Assembly: GCF_001610895.1 (NCBI RefSeq)
Contig: NZ_CP011273.1
Coordinates: forward strand, 6,138,001 to 6,202,000
Direction: 5' to 3'
Source of the DNA: Planctomyces sp. SH-PL62
GTDB lineage: Bacteria; Planctomycetota; Planctomycetia; Isosphaerales; Isosphaeraceae
Length of the DNA stretch: 64,000 nt
Shown: positions 54,339 to 62,262 of the stretch, in pieces
How the letters are laid out: every line of letters begins with the position of its first letter
Position numbering within the stretch: the first letter of the stretch is position 1
Notes under the pieces: model-generated
The model's input: the letters and a program-made list of their open reading frames with translations, nothing else
What the model was told of the DNA's origin: nothing
The model's database searches: none
Program-made: the position numbers and the translations under genes

Positions 54339-55331
54339 GTGGGATTTCGCGTGGACGTGGAGAAGCGGGGCGGCCGGGACGTTTACACGATGCATGACGA
54401 CGTCTCCGGGGCGTCGGCGTCGGTCCTGCCGTCGTACGGGTTCAACCTGTTCGATCTCCGGCTGCCGATCGCGGGGGAGGTCCGGCCGGTGATCGTGTCC
54501 GACCCGACGTTCGCCGAGGCGCCGAGCCGGGCGGGGGGGAACGGTACGCCGATCCTCTTCCCGTTCCCGAACCGGATCCGGGGGGGCAGCTTCAACTTCG
54601 AGGGGAAATCGTACGCGGTGCCGGCGGGCAACGGGCCGAACGCGATCCACGGTTTCGCGATCGACGCCCCCTGGGACGTGGTCGAGCACAAGGCCACGCC
54701 GTTCGGGGCGGTGGTGGCGGGCCGGTTCCAGCTTTCGGTGCATGCGCCTGAGCGTGCCGACGACTGGCCGACCGACGCCGTTTTGAACGTCCGCTACACG
54801 CTGGCGGACCGCACCCTGATGATGGACGTGACCGTCACCAACCCCACGGCCGTCGCCCTCCCGTACGGCTTCGGCGTCCACCCCTACTTCCGGCTCCCGT
54901 TCCCTCCCGGCGGCGATCCCTCGCGGACGAAGATCATCCTGCCGGCCTCGAAAACGTGGATTCTGAAGGACTTCCTGCCGACCGGCGAGGTCGCCGACGT
55001 CCCCGCGCGGCTCGACTTCCGCGAGGGCAAGCCGATCGCGGGCCTGGAGCTGGACGACGTCCTGACCGGGCTGAGCCATGAGCCGGGCCGGGGGGTCTGT
55101 CGGCTCCTGGACCTGGGAAAGGGCGCCGAGTTCCAGCTCGGGTTCGACGAATCGTTCCGCGAGCTGGTCGTCTACACGCCGCCGGGCAAGCCCGACGTCA
55201 TCTCGATCGAGCCCTACACCCAGACGACCGACGCGATCAACCTGGAGCCTCAGGGCTTCGACGCCGGCCTCCGCATCCTGGGCCACGGCGAGGAGGACGT
55301 CATGAAGCTGGTCATGCGGACCGTGGGCTGA
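54339..55331 (+). CDS. Aldose 1-epimerase family protein
   Basis: The 330-residue protein belongs to the galactose mutarotase-like superfamily, which interconverts sugar anomers. Hallmarks: SYGFNLFDLRLPI, GGNGTPILFPFPNRIRGGSF (substrate-binding Arg), GPNAIHGFAIDAPWDVVEH (catalytic His), PYGFGVHPYFRLPF (catalytic His) and the C-terminal acid in ISIEPYTQTTDAIN. I chose GTG 54339 because GGAGG lies five bases before it. The longer frame from 54159 has no ribosome-binding site and an implausible N-terminus. Confidence 0.88.
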   Translation: MGFRVDVEKRGGRDVYTMHDDVSGASASVLPSYGFNLFDLRLPIAGEVRPVIVSDPTFAEAPSRAGGNGTPILFPFPNRIRGGSFNFEGKSYAVPAGNGPNAIHGFAIDAPWDVVEHKATPFGAVVAGRFQLSVHAPERADDWPTDAVLNVRYTLADRTLMMDVTVTNPTAVALPYGFGVHPYFRLPFPPGGDPSRTKIILPASKTWILKDFLPTGEVADVPARLDFREGKPIAGLELDDVLTGLSHEPGRGVCRLLDLGKGAEFQLGFDESFRELVVYTPPGKPDVISIEPYTQTTDAINLEPQGFDAGLRILGHGEEDVMKLVMRTVG

Positions 55332-55502
55332 GCGGGGCGGGGGGTGAAGCGGGTCGGAGATCAGATCGACTTGGCCGGGGGCGGCGGCTCCGGTTATCCT
55401 GGCACCCCCAGGGCCGCGACGGCCCCATCGTCGCCGACGCTGGAATCATCAAGACGCACCATCGTCCCGACCCGCCCCGAGGGTCGTCCCAGGAGCCGCA
55501 AC

Positions 55503-56024
55503 ATGGAGGCCCCCCTTGATCCCGGCCCCGTCGACGTCGACGCCATGAGGATCGACGTCCTGCGACGGGCCGTCGAGATCTATCTGAAGCACGCCTACCC
55601 GACGGGCGAGTACCCGGAGAACGTCAAGCGACGGATCAGCTGGGGGGAGGGGGCGCCGCCGCGCGACCTCTTCGCCAAACCCCCCTTCGAACGGGCCGGG
55701 AAGACCCCCGGCACGCAGTCGCCGATCTACGCGCTGCGGCTGGGGAACGGACGCTACCCCCACATGAAGCTCCAGTTCCAGCCCTGGAACAACGCCGAGG
55801 GGCTGATGCTCTCGGTCAACACCCACGACCAGGTCGCCGGCCTGGACCTCGTAGCCGAGGACGTGGACGCCTTCAAGCGGCTCCAATCCGAGAATCAGCG
55901 CCTCAAGGAGGAGATCGAGCAGGCCTGGGAGGCCGAAAGCCTCCCCACCTTCCTGAACTTCCTCCGCTCCTACATCGAGAGCCGTTCCGGAGACGACGAG
56001 CCCGAGGGCGGAATCGGGGCCTGA
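55503..56024 (+). CDS. Conserved planctomycete protein of unknown function
   Basis: The 173-residue cytoplasmic protein has an N-terminal domain (IDVLRRAVEIYLKHAYPTGE, PPRDLFAKPPFERAG), a central beta region (GNGRYPHMKLQFQPWNNAEG, LMLSVNTHDQ) and a helical C-terminus (RLQSENQRLKEEIEQAWEAE) that may be a coiled coil. Proteins of this pattern seem widespread in planctomycetes, from memory; no function is known to me. ATG 55503 has AGGAG seven bases upstream. Confidence 0.75.
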   Translation: MEAPLDPGPVDVDAMRIDVLRRAVEIYLKHAYPTGEYPENVKRRISWGEGAPPRDLFAKPPFERAGKTPGTQSPIYALRLGNGRYPHMKLQFQPWNNAEGLMLSVNTHDQVAGLDLVAEDVDAFKRLQSENQRLKEEIEQAWEAESLPTFLNFLRSYIESRSGDDEPEGGIGA

Positions 56025-56037
56025 CTCGCCCCGGCCG

Positions 56038-56508
56038 TCAGGCGTCGGGGGCCGTCGCGACGGCCTCGGACTCGAAGCTGGGGAGGACGGTCATCCCGCC
56101 GGCGAGCATGTCCCAGTACTGGGCGATGCGGACGTCGACGCGGAGCAGCGCCAGGTCGGGGTCGTCCAGCCCCTGGGCGAACCAGACCCGGTTGGACGGG
56201 GTCCACAGCTCGCGAAGCTTCTCGGGGTCGCGCACCAGCGAGGCGCGGCCGGCGAGCGAGACGTAGCGGTGGTCCTCGGGGGAGGCGTAGCTCACGTTCA
56301 CCTCGGCGTCGCGTCGGATCTCGTCGACCTTCGCCGACGAAGCCTTGGTGAAGAACCAGAGCGTGCCGTCGAATTCGACCTCCTGGGTCGCCATCGGCCG
56401 GCTGTGGAGGCTGCCGTCCGGGGCCTCGGTCGTCAACATCGCGACCTTGATCCCCCGGAGCATCATCGCCACTTGCCGGATGGTCGTGTCGGGCTTCGTG
56501 CGATCCAT
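56038..56508 (-). CDS. Pyridoxamine-5'-phosphate-oxidase-fold protein (general stress protein 26 type)
   Basis: The 156-residue flavin-binding split-barrel protein shows IKVAMLTTEAPDGSLHSRPM, EFDGTLWFFTKASSAKVDEI, VNVSYASPEDHRYVSLAGRA. It resembles general stress protein 26 rather than PdxH. Its role in stress is inferred from homologues. ATG 56508 has GGAAGAGG upstream. It converges with the preceding gene, 13 bases between stops. Confidence 0.88.
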   Translation of the reverse strand: MDRTKPDTTIRQVAMMLRGIKVAMLTTEAPDGSLHSRPMATQEVEFDGTLWFFTKASSAKVDEIRRDAEVNVSYASPEDHRYVSLAGRASLVRDPEKLRELWTPSNRVWFAQGLDDPDLALLRVDVRIAQYWDMLAGGMTVLPSFESEAVATAPDA

Positions 56509-56743
56509 TGGCCTCTTCCCTTCCTTCAATCCCTGCCACTTCGCGGAACCCGTCGATTCCCGCGGGGGGCCTCGCCCGAGGTCCGCCGTCTCGGGAATCT
56601 CCATCTGCAAGAGTCGTTCCAAGCGCCGCGACGCCGCGAACGGCCGGGGATTTGCATCGTCCCCCGTCGACGGCCCGAGGCCGACGCCCGGGATCGTCCC
56701 GTGAACCACTTCGCGACCCGTAGCAGGAAGAGGAGGCCGAGCG

Positions 56744-57148
56744 ATGCCCCAGAACACCGCGAGTCAGGGCCCGAAGACGACGATCCAGGGGGGCGGCCAG
56801 GAAGCCCACGGCTTCGTCCAGGATCGAGGTGCGAGCCGCGAACTGGGCTCGACCGAGGGGTCGTGCCCCATGAGCGGCAACCCCCTCCAGAAGCTGCTCG
56901 GCGGCCAGGAGGTCAACGTGGGGGATGTGGAGCGCGTCGTCTCCGTCATGGGCGGCGGCCTTCTCACCCTCTTCGGCGCGACCCGGGGGGGCCTCACGGG
57001 CCTGGGCCTGGCGGTCCTCGGCGGCGGCCTGATCTACCGGGGCGTCACCGGCCATTGCGAGGCGTACCACGGCCTCGGGATCGACACCACCGACTCCGGC
57101 GGGTCCGAGCGCGGACACGGCCGCCAGGGCGGCCGCGCCCCCGCCTGA
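56744..57148 (+). CDS. DUF2892-like small membrane protein
   Basis: The 134-residue protein has a hydrophilic Gly-rich N-terminus and a C-terminal DUF2892-like membrane hairpin (VERVVSVMGGGLLTLFGATR, GLTGLGLAVLGGGLIYRGVT, GHCEAYHGLGIDT). DUF2892 proteins are small inner-membrane proteins often linked to rhodanese or stress genes. ATG 56744 has GAGGAGG upstream. Its location next to the stress protein (divergent) and the small exported protein fits a general stress or envelope role. Confidence 0.8.
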   Translation: MPQNTASQGPKTTIQGGGQEAHGFVQDRGASRELGSTEGSCPMSGNPLQKLLGGQEVNVGDVERVVSVMGGGLLTLFGATRGGLTGLGLAVLGGGLIYRGVTGHCEAYHGLGIDTTDSGGSERGHGRQGGRAPA

Positions 57149-57196
57149 CCTCGCGACGGGGCCCGCCTCTCGAGGCTCGCGAAAGAAGGTGCGTCC

Positions 57197-57225
57197 TTGT
57201 GGGGGCGATTGGTCGCTCTTATAAG
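57197..57225 (+). promoter_or_regulatory. Promoter candidate for the small exported protein
   Basis: TTGTGG (57197-57202), 17 bases, TATAAG (57220-57225, 5/6 to consensus). Predicted start about 75 bases before ATG 57305. Confidence 0.5.
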
Positions 57226-57304
57226 AGACGAACATCCCCGGAAGCCTTCGCCCATGTCGGGTACGCGGCTTCCCGGGGGCCTTCAAGCCTGATGGGAGTT
57301 CCGT

Positions 57305-57679
57305 ATGGCGAGCTATCGTGGTTTGGTCCGTGCGTCCGCCGCCCTGGCGACGGCCCTGGCGGTGGTGATGGGCTCGGTCTTCGCCGACGAGATCTTCGGC
57401 GTCATCACCAAGGTCGACCCCGAGACCCGCAAGATCACCGTCTACCAGAAGAAGGCCGACAAGGAGACCGTCCTGGTCGTCGCCGAGGACGCCGAGCTGA
57501 TCACCCCCAAGGACGAGTCCGGCCGCAAGATCGACCTGAAGAAGATGGAAAACCAGCTCGCCAAGGCCAAGGAGCGGAACCCCGACGCCAAGGGCATCCG
57601 GGCCAAGATCACCTATCAGGGCGACAAGGCCTCGAAGATCGAGATCACCAAGAAGAAGGCCGCCGCCCCCACGCCTTGA
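57305..57679 (+). CDS. Small exported lysine-rich protein
   Basis: The 124-residue protein has a signal peptide (ASAALATALAVVMGSVFADE). The mature part is rich in Lys and Asp (VITKVDPETRKITVYQKKAD, DESGRKIDLKKMENQLAKAK) and resembles an OB-fold-like small domain. The function is unknown. GGGAG precedes the ATG, a promoter candidate lies upstream and a strong hairpin terminator follows, so it is probably a monocistronic and perhaps well-expressed gene. Confidence 0.75.
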   Translation: MASYRGLVRASAALATALAVVMGSVFADEIFGVITKVDPETRKITVYQKKADKETVLVVAEDAELITPKDESGRKIDLKKMENQLAKAKERNPDAKGIRAKITYQGDKASKIEITKKKAAAPTP

Positions 57680-57687
57680 ACCCGCCT

Positions 57688-57719
57688 CCCGCGCCGGCCC
57701 GATTTCGGGCCGGCGCGGG
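57688..57719. terminator. Strong GC hairpin terminator
   Basis: A perfect 15-base stem, CCCGCGCCGGCCCGA (57688-57702) with its complement (57705-57719), lies nine bases after the stop at 57679. No U-tract follows, as is common in GC-rich genomes. Confidence 0.7.
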
Positions 57720-57808
57720 ATCGCGAGGGGCCGAGTCTTGCATCAAGGCCCGGGAGTCGCTACGGTCGTGAAGACCGCGTTCCGACGAGCCGGGGAGACT
57801 CCGCCACA

Positions 57809-58804
57809 ATGCCGGCCAACCTTCCGCCCCAATACCTGAAGGTCGAGGACGAGTACCGAGGCCTCACCAGGCCCGGCGAGCGGCTGGAGAAGCTCCGCGA
57901 GATGTTCCGCCTCCTCCCCAAGCACAAGGGGACGGAGAAGCTCCAGTCCGACCTCAAGACGAAGATGAGCCGGCTGAAGGACGAGATCGAGGCCGCGGCC
58001 CCCGGCGCGAAGAAGCACGGCGGCGCCCCCCGGCTCCCCCGCGAGGGCGCCGGCCGGATCGTCCTGGTGGGCCCCCCCAACTCCGGCAAGAGCGCGCTGC
58101 TGGCCGCCCTGACCAACGCCCGGCCGACGGTCGCCCCGTTCCCCTTCACCACCCGCGCGCCCCAACTGGGGATCCTCGACGTCGAGGACGTGCCGATCCA
58201 GCTCGTCGACCTGCCGCCGGTCTCCGCGGATTTCATGGAGCCCTGGCTCCCGGGCCTGATCCGCTCGGCCGACGCCGCGATCCTGGCCGTCGACCTGGCC
58301 AGCGACGACGCCGCCGACGAGACCGAGGCCGTCCTGGCCCTCCTGGCCGGGAAGGGGATCGAGCTGGTCGAGGAGCTGCCGTACGACGTCGAGGACGTCG
58401 AGGCCCGCCACGTCAAGGTCGTGGCCGCCGCCACCAAGGCCGACGCCCCGGGGGCCGAGGGCCGCCTGGAGGTGATCCGCGAATGGTTCGCCGGCCGGTT
58501 CTCCCCCCTGCCGGTCTCGGCCGAGGCCGCGCAAGGACTGGAAACCCTGGCGGAAAGCGCATACCATTCGTTGGGTTTGATTCGCATTTTCACGAAAGTC
58601 CCAGGAAGGCCGACGGATCGGTCGAGGCCCTTCACGGTGCCCGTCGGCAGCACGGTGCTCGACCTCGCCCGCGAGATCCACCGCGACCTGGAGACCTCGC
58701 TCAAGTCCGCCAGGATCTGGGGGACCGGCGTCTTCGAAGGCCAGAGCGTCAAACGAGACCACGAACTACACGATCGCGACGTCGTGGAGCTGCATGCGTC
58801 ATGA
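57809..58804 (+). CDS. Obg/DRG-like GTPase with C-terminal TGS domain
   Basis: The 331-residue protein has a helical N-terminus (about 1-75), a GTPase domain with P-loop GPPNSGKSALLAAL, T-containing switch (PFPFTTRAPQLG), and a C-terminal TGS domain (FTKVPGRPTDRSRPFTVPVG, DVVELHAS). The switch-II DxxG motif reads VDLPPVSADF, lacking the Gly, while a TKAD motif for guanine recognition is present. DRG-family GTPases act on ribosomes or RNA. The stop overlaps the next start (ATGA), coupling it to a signalling gene. Confidence 0.88.
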   Translation: MPANLPPQYLKVEDEYRGLTRPGERLEKLREMFRLLPKHKGTEKLQSDLKTKMSRLKDEIEAAAPGAKKHGGAPRLPREGAGRIVLVGPPNSGKSALLAALTNARPTVAPFPFTTRAPQLGILDVEDVPIQLVDLPPVSADFMEPWLPGLIRSADAAILAVDLASDDAADETEAVLALLAGKGIELVEELPYDVEDVEARHVKVVAAATKADAPGAEGRLEVIREWFAGRFSPLPVSAEAAQGLETLAESAYHSLGLIRIFTKVPGRPTDRSRPFTVPVGSTVLDLAREIHRDLETSLKSARIWGTGVFEGQSVKRDHELHDRDVVELHAS

Positions 58805-59769
58805 CCCCGACACGCGGATTTTCGGCCTCCGGGACGATCGATCGGGACCAACCCGCCGCGGGCCGGACCACGGGAAATACGAAGATGGCGACGGCCTTGA
58901 TCGTGGAGGACCACCCGGAGCAGGCCCACCTGGTGCAGCGGATCCTCGGCCTGCGCGGCTTCGAAGCCGTCATCGCCGAGGACGGCGAGACCGGCCTCCT
59001 GATGGCCCATCGCCACCAGCCCGACGTCGTCCTGCTGGACCTGATGCTCCCGGACGTCAACGGCTTCGACGTCTGCCGACGGCTCCGCAGCGACCGGGCC
59101 ACCATGCTCACCCCGGTGGTCATGCTCACCGCCCTGGACGACCGCCAGCACCGCATGCACGGCTTCCGCGTGGGCGCCAACGCCTACCTCACCAAGCCGT
59201 ACGGCATCGAACAGCTCTTCGAGGCGATCGCCGCCGCCCGCGACTGGCGCGAGAGCATGCTCCGGCAGGAACTCCACGGCGAGATCCACGTCGAGATCAA
59301 CAGCGAAATCACCCTGCTGAAAGACCTCAACGACTTCCTGATGAACGTCTGCCGCACCACCCCGCTCTCCAACGACCAGGTGATGCAGATCCGCCAGGCC
59401 GTGATGGAGATGGCCCAGAACGCCATCGAGTGGGGCAACCAGCACCGGTCCGACCGCCTGGTGGAGATCACCTATCGGGTCCACCAGGACAGCCTGGAGA
59501 TCGTGATCCGCGACCAGGGCCCCGGCTTCAATCGCCAGGCCCTCCCCCACGCCGCCGTCGCCGACGACCCGTTCTCGCACCTCGACGTCCGCGACAAGCT
59601 GGGCCTCCGCGCCGGGGGATTCGGACTCTTGATCTGCCAGGGGATGGTCGATGAGATGAAGTATAACCAGGAAGGGAACGAGGTCACGCTCCTGAAGCGC
59701 TACCCCCGTCCCGACGCCGCGCCCGGACCCGGACCCGAGCCCGAGCCCGAGCCCGCGACGGAATCCTGA
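58801..59769 (+). CDS. Response regulator fused to RsbW-type ATPase domain
   Basis: The 322-residue protein has a receiver domain (about 30-145; IVEDHPEQAHLVQRIL, phospho-Asp in VVLLDLMLPDVNGFD, Lys in YLTKPYGIEQ) and a C-terminal HATPase_c_2/RsbW-like domain (about 185-310; AVMEMAQNAIEWGNQH, RDQGPGFN, GGFGLLICQGMVDEM). RsbW domains act as anti-sigma kinases or phosphorylate STAS proteins. Start 58801 is coupled to the GTPase stop; ATG 58885 (MATALIVED) is an alternative because the first 28 residues look unstructured. Confidence 0.88.
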   Translation: MTPTRGFSASGTIDRDQPAAGRTTGNTKMATALIVEDHPEQAHLVQRILGLRGFEAVIAEDGETGLLMAHRHQPDVVLLDLMLPDVNGFDVCRRLRSDRATMLTPVVMLTALDDRQHRMHGFRVGANAYLTKPYGIEQLFEAIAAARDWRESMLRQELHGEIHVEINSEITLLKDLNDFLMNVCRTTPLSNDQVMQIRQAVMEMAQNAIEWGNQHRSDRLVEITYRVHQDSLEIVIRDQGPGFNRQALPHAAVADDPFSHLDVRDKLGLRAGGFGLLICQGMVDEMKYNQEGNEVTLLKRYPRPDAAPGPGPEPEPEPATES

Positions 59770-59807
59770 CGGCCCCGCGTCCCCCGGACTATCGGAGAGT
59801 TGCGTCG

Positions 59808-61109
59808 GTGGTTACGACCCAAGAACGTCACGTCCCGGCCGCGACCGGGACGGCCGATCCGACCCGAAACCGGCGACGGCCCGTCGTCCTGGTCGTCGAC
59901 GACGAGCCCGAGGTCCTCCGGTCGATCCACGACCTGCTCCGGATCGACTACCAGATCGTCACCCGGGGGAGCGGGGTCGAGGCCCTGGAATACCTCCGCA
60001 CCGCCCCCGACGTCTCCGCCATCCTGACCGACCAGCGGATGCCCGGCATGACCGGCGTCGAGCTGCTGCGCGAGGCCGCCGACGTCCGCCCGGAGACGAC
60101 CCGGCTCCTGTTCACCGCCTTCGCCGACCTCAGCACGGTCGTCGACGCCATCAACCGGGGCCACGTCTTCCGCTACATCGCCAAGCCCTGGGACCCGGAC
60201 GAGCTCCAGGCCCTGATCCGCCAGGCCGTCGAGCGCCACGACCTGATCGCCGAGAAGTCCCGGCTGATGATCGAGCTCCAGGAGGCCAACGCCCGGCTCG
60301 TGGAGGCCGACCGCCTCAAGGGCGCCTTCCTGGAGGTCGCCAGCCACGAGCTGAACACTCCGGTCACCGTCATCAAGGGCCTCTCCGACCTCTGGAAGAT
60401 GTCCCAGGCCGCCGCCGCGGCCCCCGCCGAGGTCGACTGGGTGGACCGCATCCGCGCCGCCGCCGACCGCCTGGCCCGGACCGTCGAGCGGATGCTCAAG
60501 CTGATCGACACCAAGGCGTTCTCCCAGGGCCTCGCCACCGAGCCGGTCGACCTGGAGCCCCTGATCCGGGGCGCGATCGACGTGGTGACCCCCTACCTGG
60601 AGAAGCGCGGCCAGACGATCGAGGTCGCGATCCAACCCGGGCTCGCGCCGGTCCACTGCGATCGGGACAAGATCCACGACGTCCTGATCAACCTCCTGAT
60701 CAACGCCGTCAAGTTCACGCCCGACGGCATGACCATCGCCGTCGAGGCCGCCGACCAGGAGGATGGGGAGCGCGAGGGGGACGCCGACGCCCCCCGCTTC
60801 GTCCGCGTCGCCGTCCGCGACCAGGGGGCCGGCCTCGACCCCGAGAACCGCCGATTCCTGTTCGAACCCTTCTTCACCGGCTTCGACACCCTGCACCACT
60901 CCTCGGGCGAATACCAGTTCGGCAAGCGCGGCATCGGCCTGGGACTCTGCCTCGTCAAGACCTTCGTCGAGCTGCACGGCGGCCGGGTCGAGGCCTCCAC
61001 CCCCGCCGACGGCCTCGGCGGCTCCGTCTTCGCCTTCGTCCTCCCCCACCGCCCCGCCCCCACCCCCGTCCCCCCCCTCGGCCAGGTGGCACCCTTCGAG
61101 CCCGATTGA
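59808..61109 (+). CDS. Response regulator-histidine kinase hybrid (receiver first)
   Basis: The 433-residue protein starts with a receiver (about 25-140; VVLVVDDEPEVLRSIHDLLR, phospho-Asp in AILTDQRMPGMTGVE, Lys in YIAKPWDPDEL), then a coiled-coil linker, HisKA (ASHELNTPVTVIKG) and HATPase (NLLINAVKFTPDG, RDQGAGLDPENR, GKRGIGLGLCLVKTFVELHG). It has no membrane segment. The GTG at 59808 has GGAGAG upstream. It follows the REC-RsbW gene by 38 bases and probably phosphorylates or is phosphorylated in the same pathway. Confidence 0.9.
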   Translation: MVTTQERHVPAATGTADPTRNRRRPVVLVVDDEPEVLRSIHDLLRIDYQIVTRGSGVEALEYLRTAPDVSAILTDQRMPGMTGVELLREAADVRPETTRLLFTAFADLSTVVDAINRGHVFRYIAKPWDPDELQALIRQAVERHDLIAEKSRLMIELQEANARLVEADRLKGAFLEVASHELNTPVTVIKGLSDLWKMSQAAAAAPAEVDWVDRIRAAADRLARTVERMLKLIDTKAFSQGLATEPVDLEPLIRGAIDVVTPYLEKRGQTIEVAIQPGLAPVHCDRDKIHDVLINLLINAVKFTPDGMTIAVEAADQEDGEREGDADAPRFVRVAVRDQGAGLDPENRRFLFEPFFTGFDTLHHSSGEYQFGKRGIGLGLCLVKTFVELHGGRVEASTPADGLGGSVFAFVLPHRPAPTPVPPLGQVAPFEPD

Positions 61110-61154
61110 CCCCCCCGAGGCCGAGATTCCCAGAGACCACCGAGGCGCGTCCCC

Positions 61155-62162
61155 ATGGCCGGATTGACCTGCGGCGCGGTGCAGTTCCATCACCGCGCCG
61201 GCGACAAGGCGTACAACTTCTCGGTGGTCGAACGCTTCGTCGAGGAGGCCCGCGCGCAGGGCGTGAAGATCCTGGCGTTCCCGGAGATGTGCCTCACCGG
61301 CTACTGGCACGCCACCAAGCTCGATCGGGCCGGACTGGAGGCCCTCGCCGAGCCGGTCCCCGACGGCCCCTCCTCGCGACGGCTCCTCGCCCTGGCCCAG
61401 GCGTCGGGACTGGCGATCGGCGCGGGGCTGATCGAGCGCGGCGACGACGGCCGGCTGTTCAACGCCTACGTCGTCGCCCTGCCCGACGGCGCCGTCCACC
61501 GCCATCGCAAGATCCACGCCTTCGAAAGCGAGCACATCGCCGCCGGCGACCGCTACACCGTCTTCGACACCCCCTGGGGCGTGCGCGCGGCCGTCCTGAT
61601 CTGCTACGACAACAACCTCGTCGAGAACGCCCGCGCCGTGGCGCTGCTGGGGGCCGACGTCCTGATCGCCCCCCACCAGACGGGCGGCTGCGACTCCCGC
61701 AGCCCGCACGCGATGGGCCCGATCGACCCCGCCCTGTGGGCCCGCCGCGAGGCCGACCCGGAGGCGATCGAGGCCGAGTTCCGGGGGCCGAAGGGGCGGG
61801 AATGGCTGCTCCGCTGGCTCCCGGCGCGGGCCCACGACAACGGCTACTTCATCCTCTTCAGCAACGGCGTGGGCGAGGACGCCGGCGAGGTCCGCACCGG
61901 CAACGCCATGATCCTGGACCCCTACGGCCGCATCCTGGCCGAGACCTGGAAGGCCGAGGACCGCCTGGTCGTCGCCGACCTGGACCTCGACCTCCTCCCC
62001 CTCTGCACCGGCAGGCGCTGGATCCGAGGCCGCCGCCCCGAGCTGTACGGCCTCCTCACCGAACGCCTCGGCCACGAACTCGACCCCCGCGACGCCCGCT
62101 TCTCCCGCGACCGGGTCGCCCCCCTCCCGACCCGACCGAATCTCGATCCCGACCCCGCCTGA
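61155..62162 (+). CDS. Carbon-nitrogen hydrolase (nitrilase superfamily)
   Basis: The 335-residue cytoplasmic enzyme shows the Glu-Lys-Cys triad: Glu in LAFPEMCLTGYW, Lys in HRHRKIHAFESEH and Cys in AAVLICYDNNLVENA. The superfamily cleaves amides or nitriles, for example N-carbamoyl compounds, omega-amides or agmatine derivatives; the exact substrate cannot be inferred. ATG 61155 is followed closely by the typical start GAVQFHHRAGDK. It lies 45 bases after the kinase gene, same strand. Confidence 0.92.
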   Translation: MAGLTCGAVQFHHRAGDKAYNFSVVERFVEEARAQGVKILAFPEMCLTGYWHATKLDRAGLEALAEPVPDGPSSRRLLALAQASGLAIGAGLIERGDDGRLFNAYVVALPDGAVHRHRKIHAFESEHIAAGDRYTVFDTPWGVRAAVLICYDNNLVENARAVALLGADVLIAPHQTGGCDSRSPHAMGPIDPALWARREADPEAIEAEFRGPKGREWLLRWLPARAHDNGYFILFSNGVGEDAGEVRTGNAMILDPYGRILAETWKAEDRLVVADLDLDLLPLCTGRRWIRGRRPELYGLLTERLGHELDPRDARFSRDRVAPLPTRPNLDPDPA

Positions 62163-62262
62163 CCCCCGCCGGCGTCCCCGCCCCTCCTCGTTCCGGGGTC
62201 GCGGGCGCGTTACAATCGGCCCTCCATCCGCCTCGCCACACCCGGATCAAGGAGCCTTCCCG

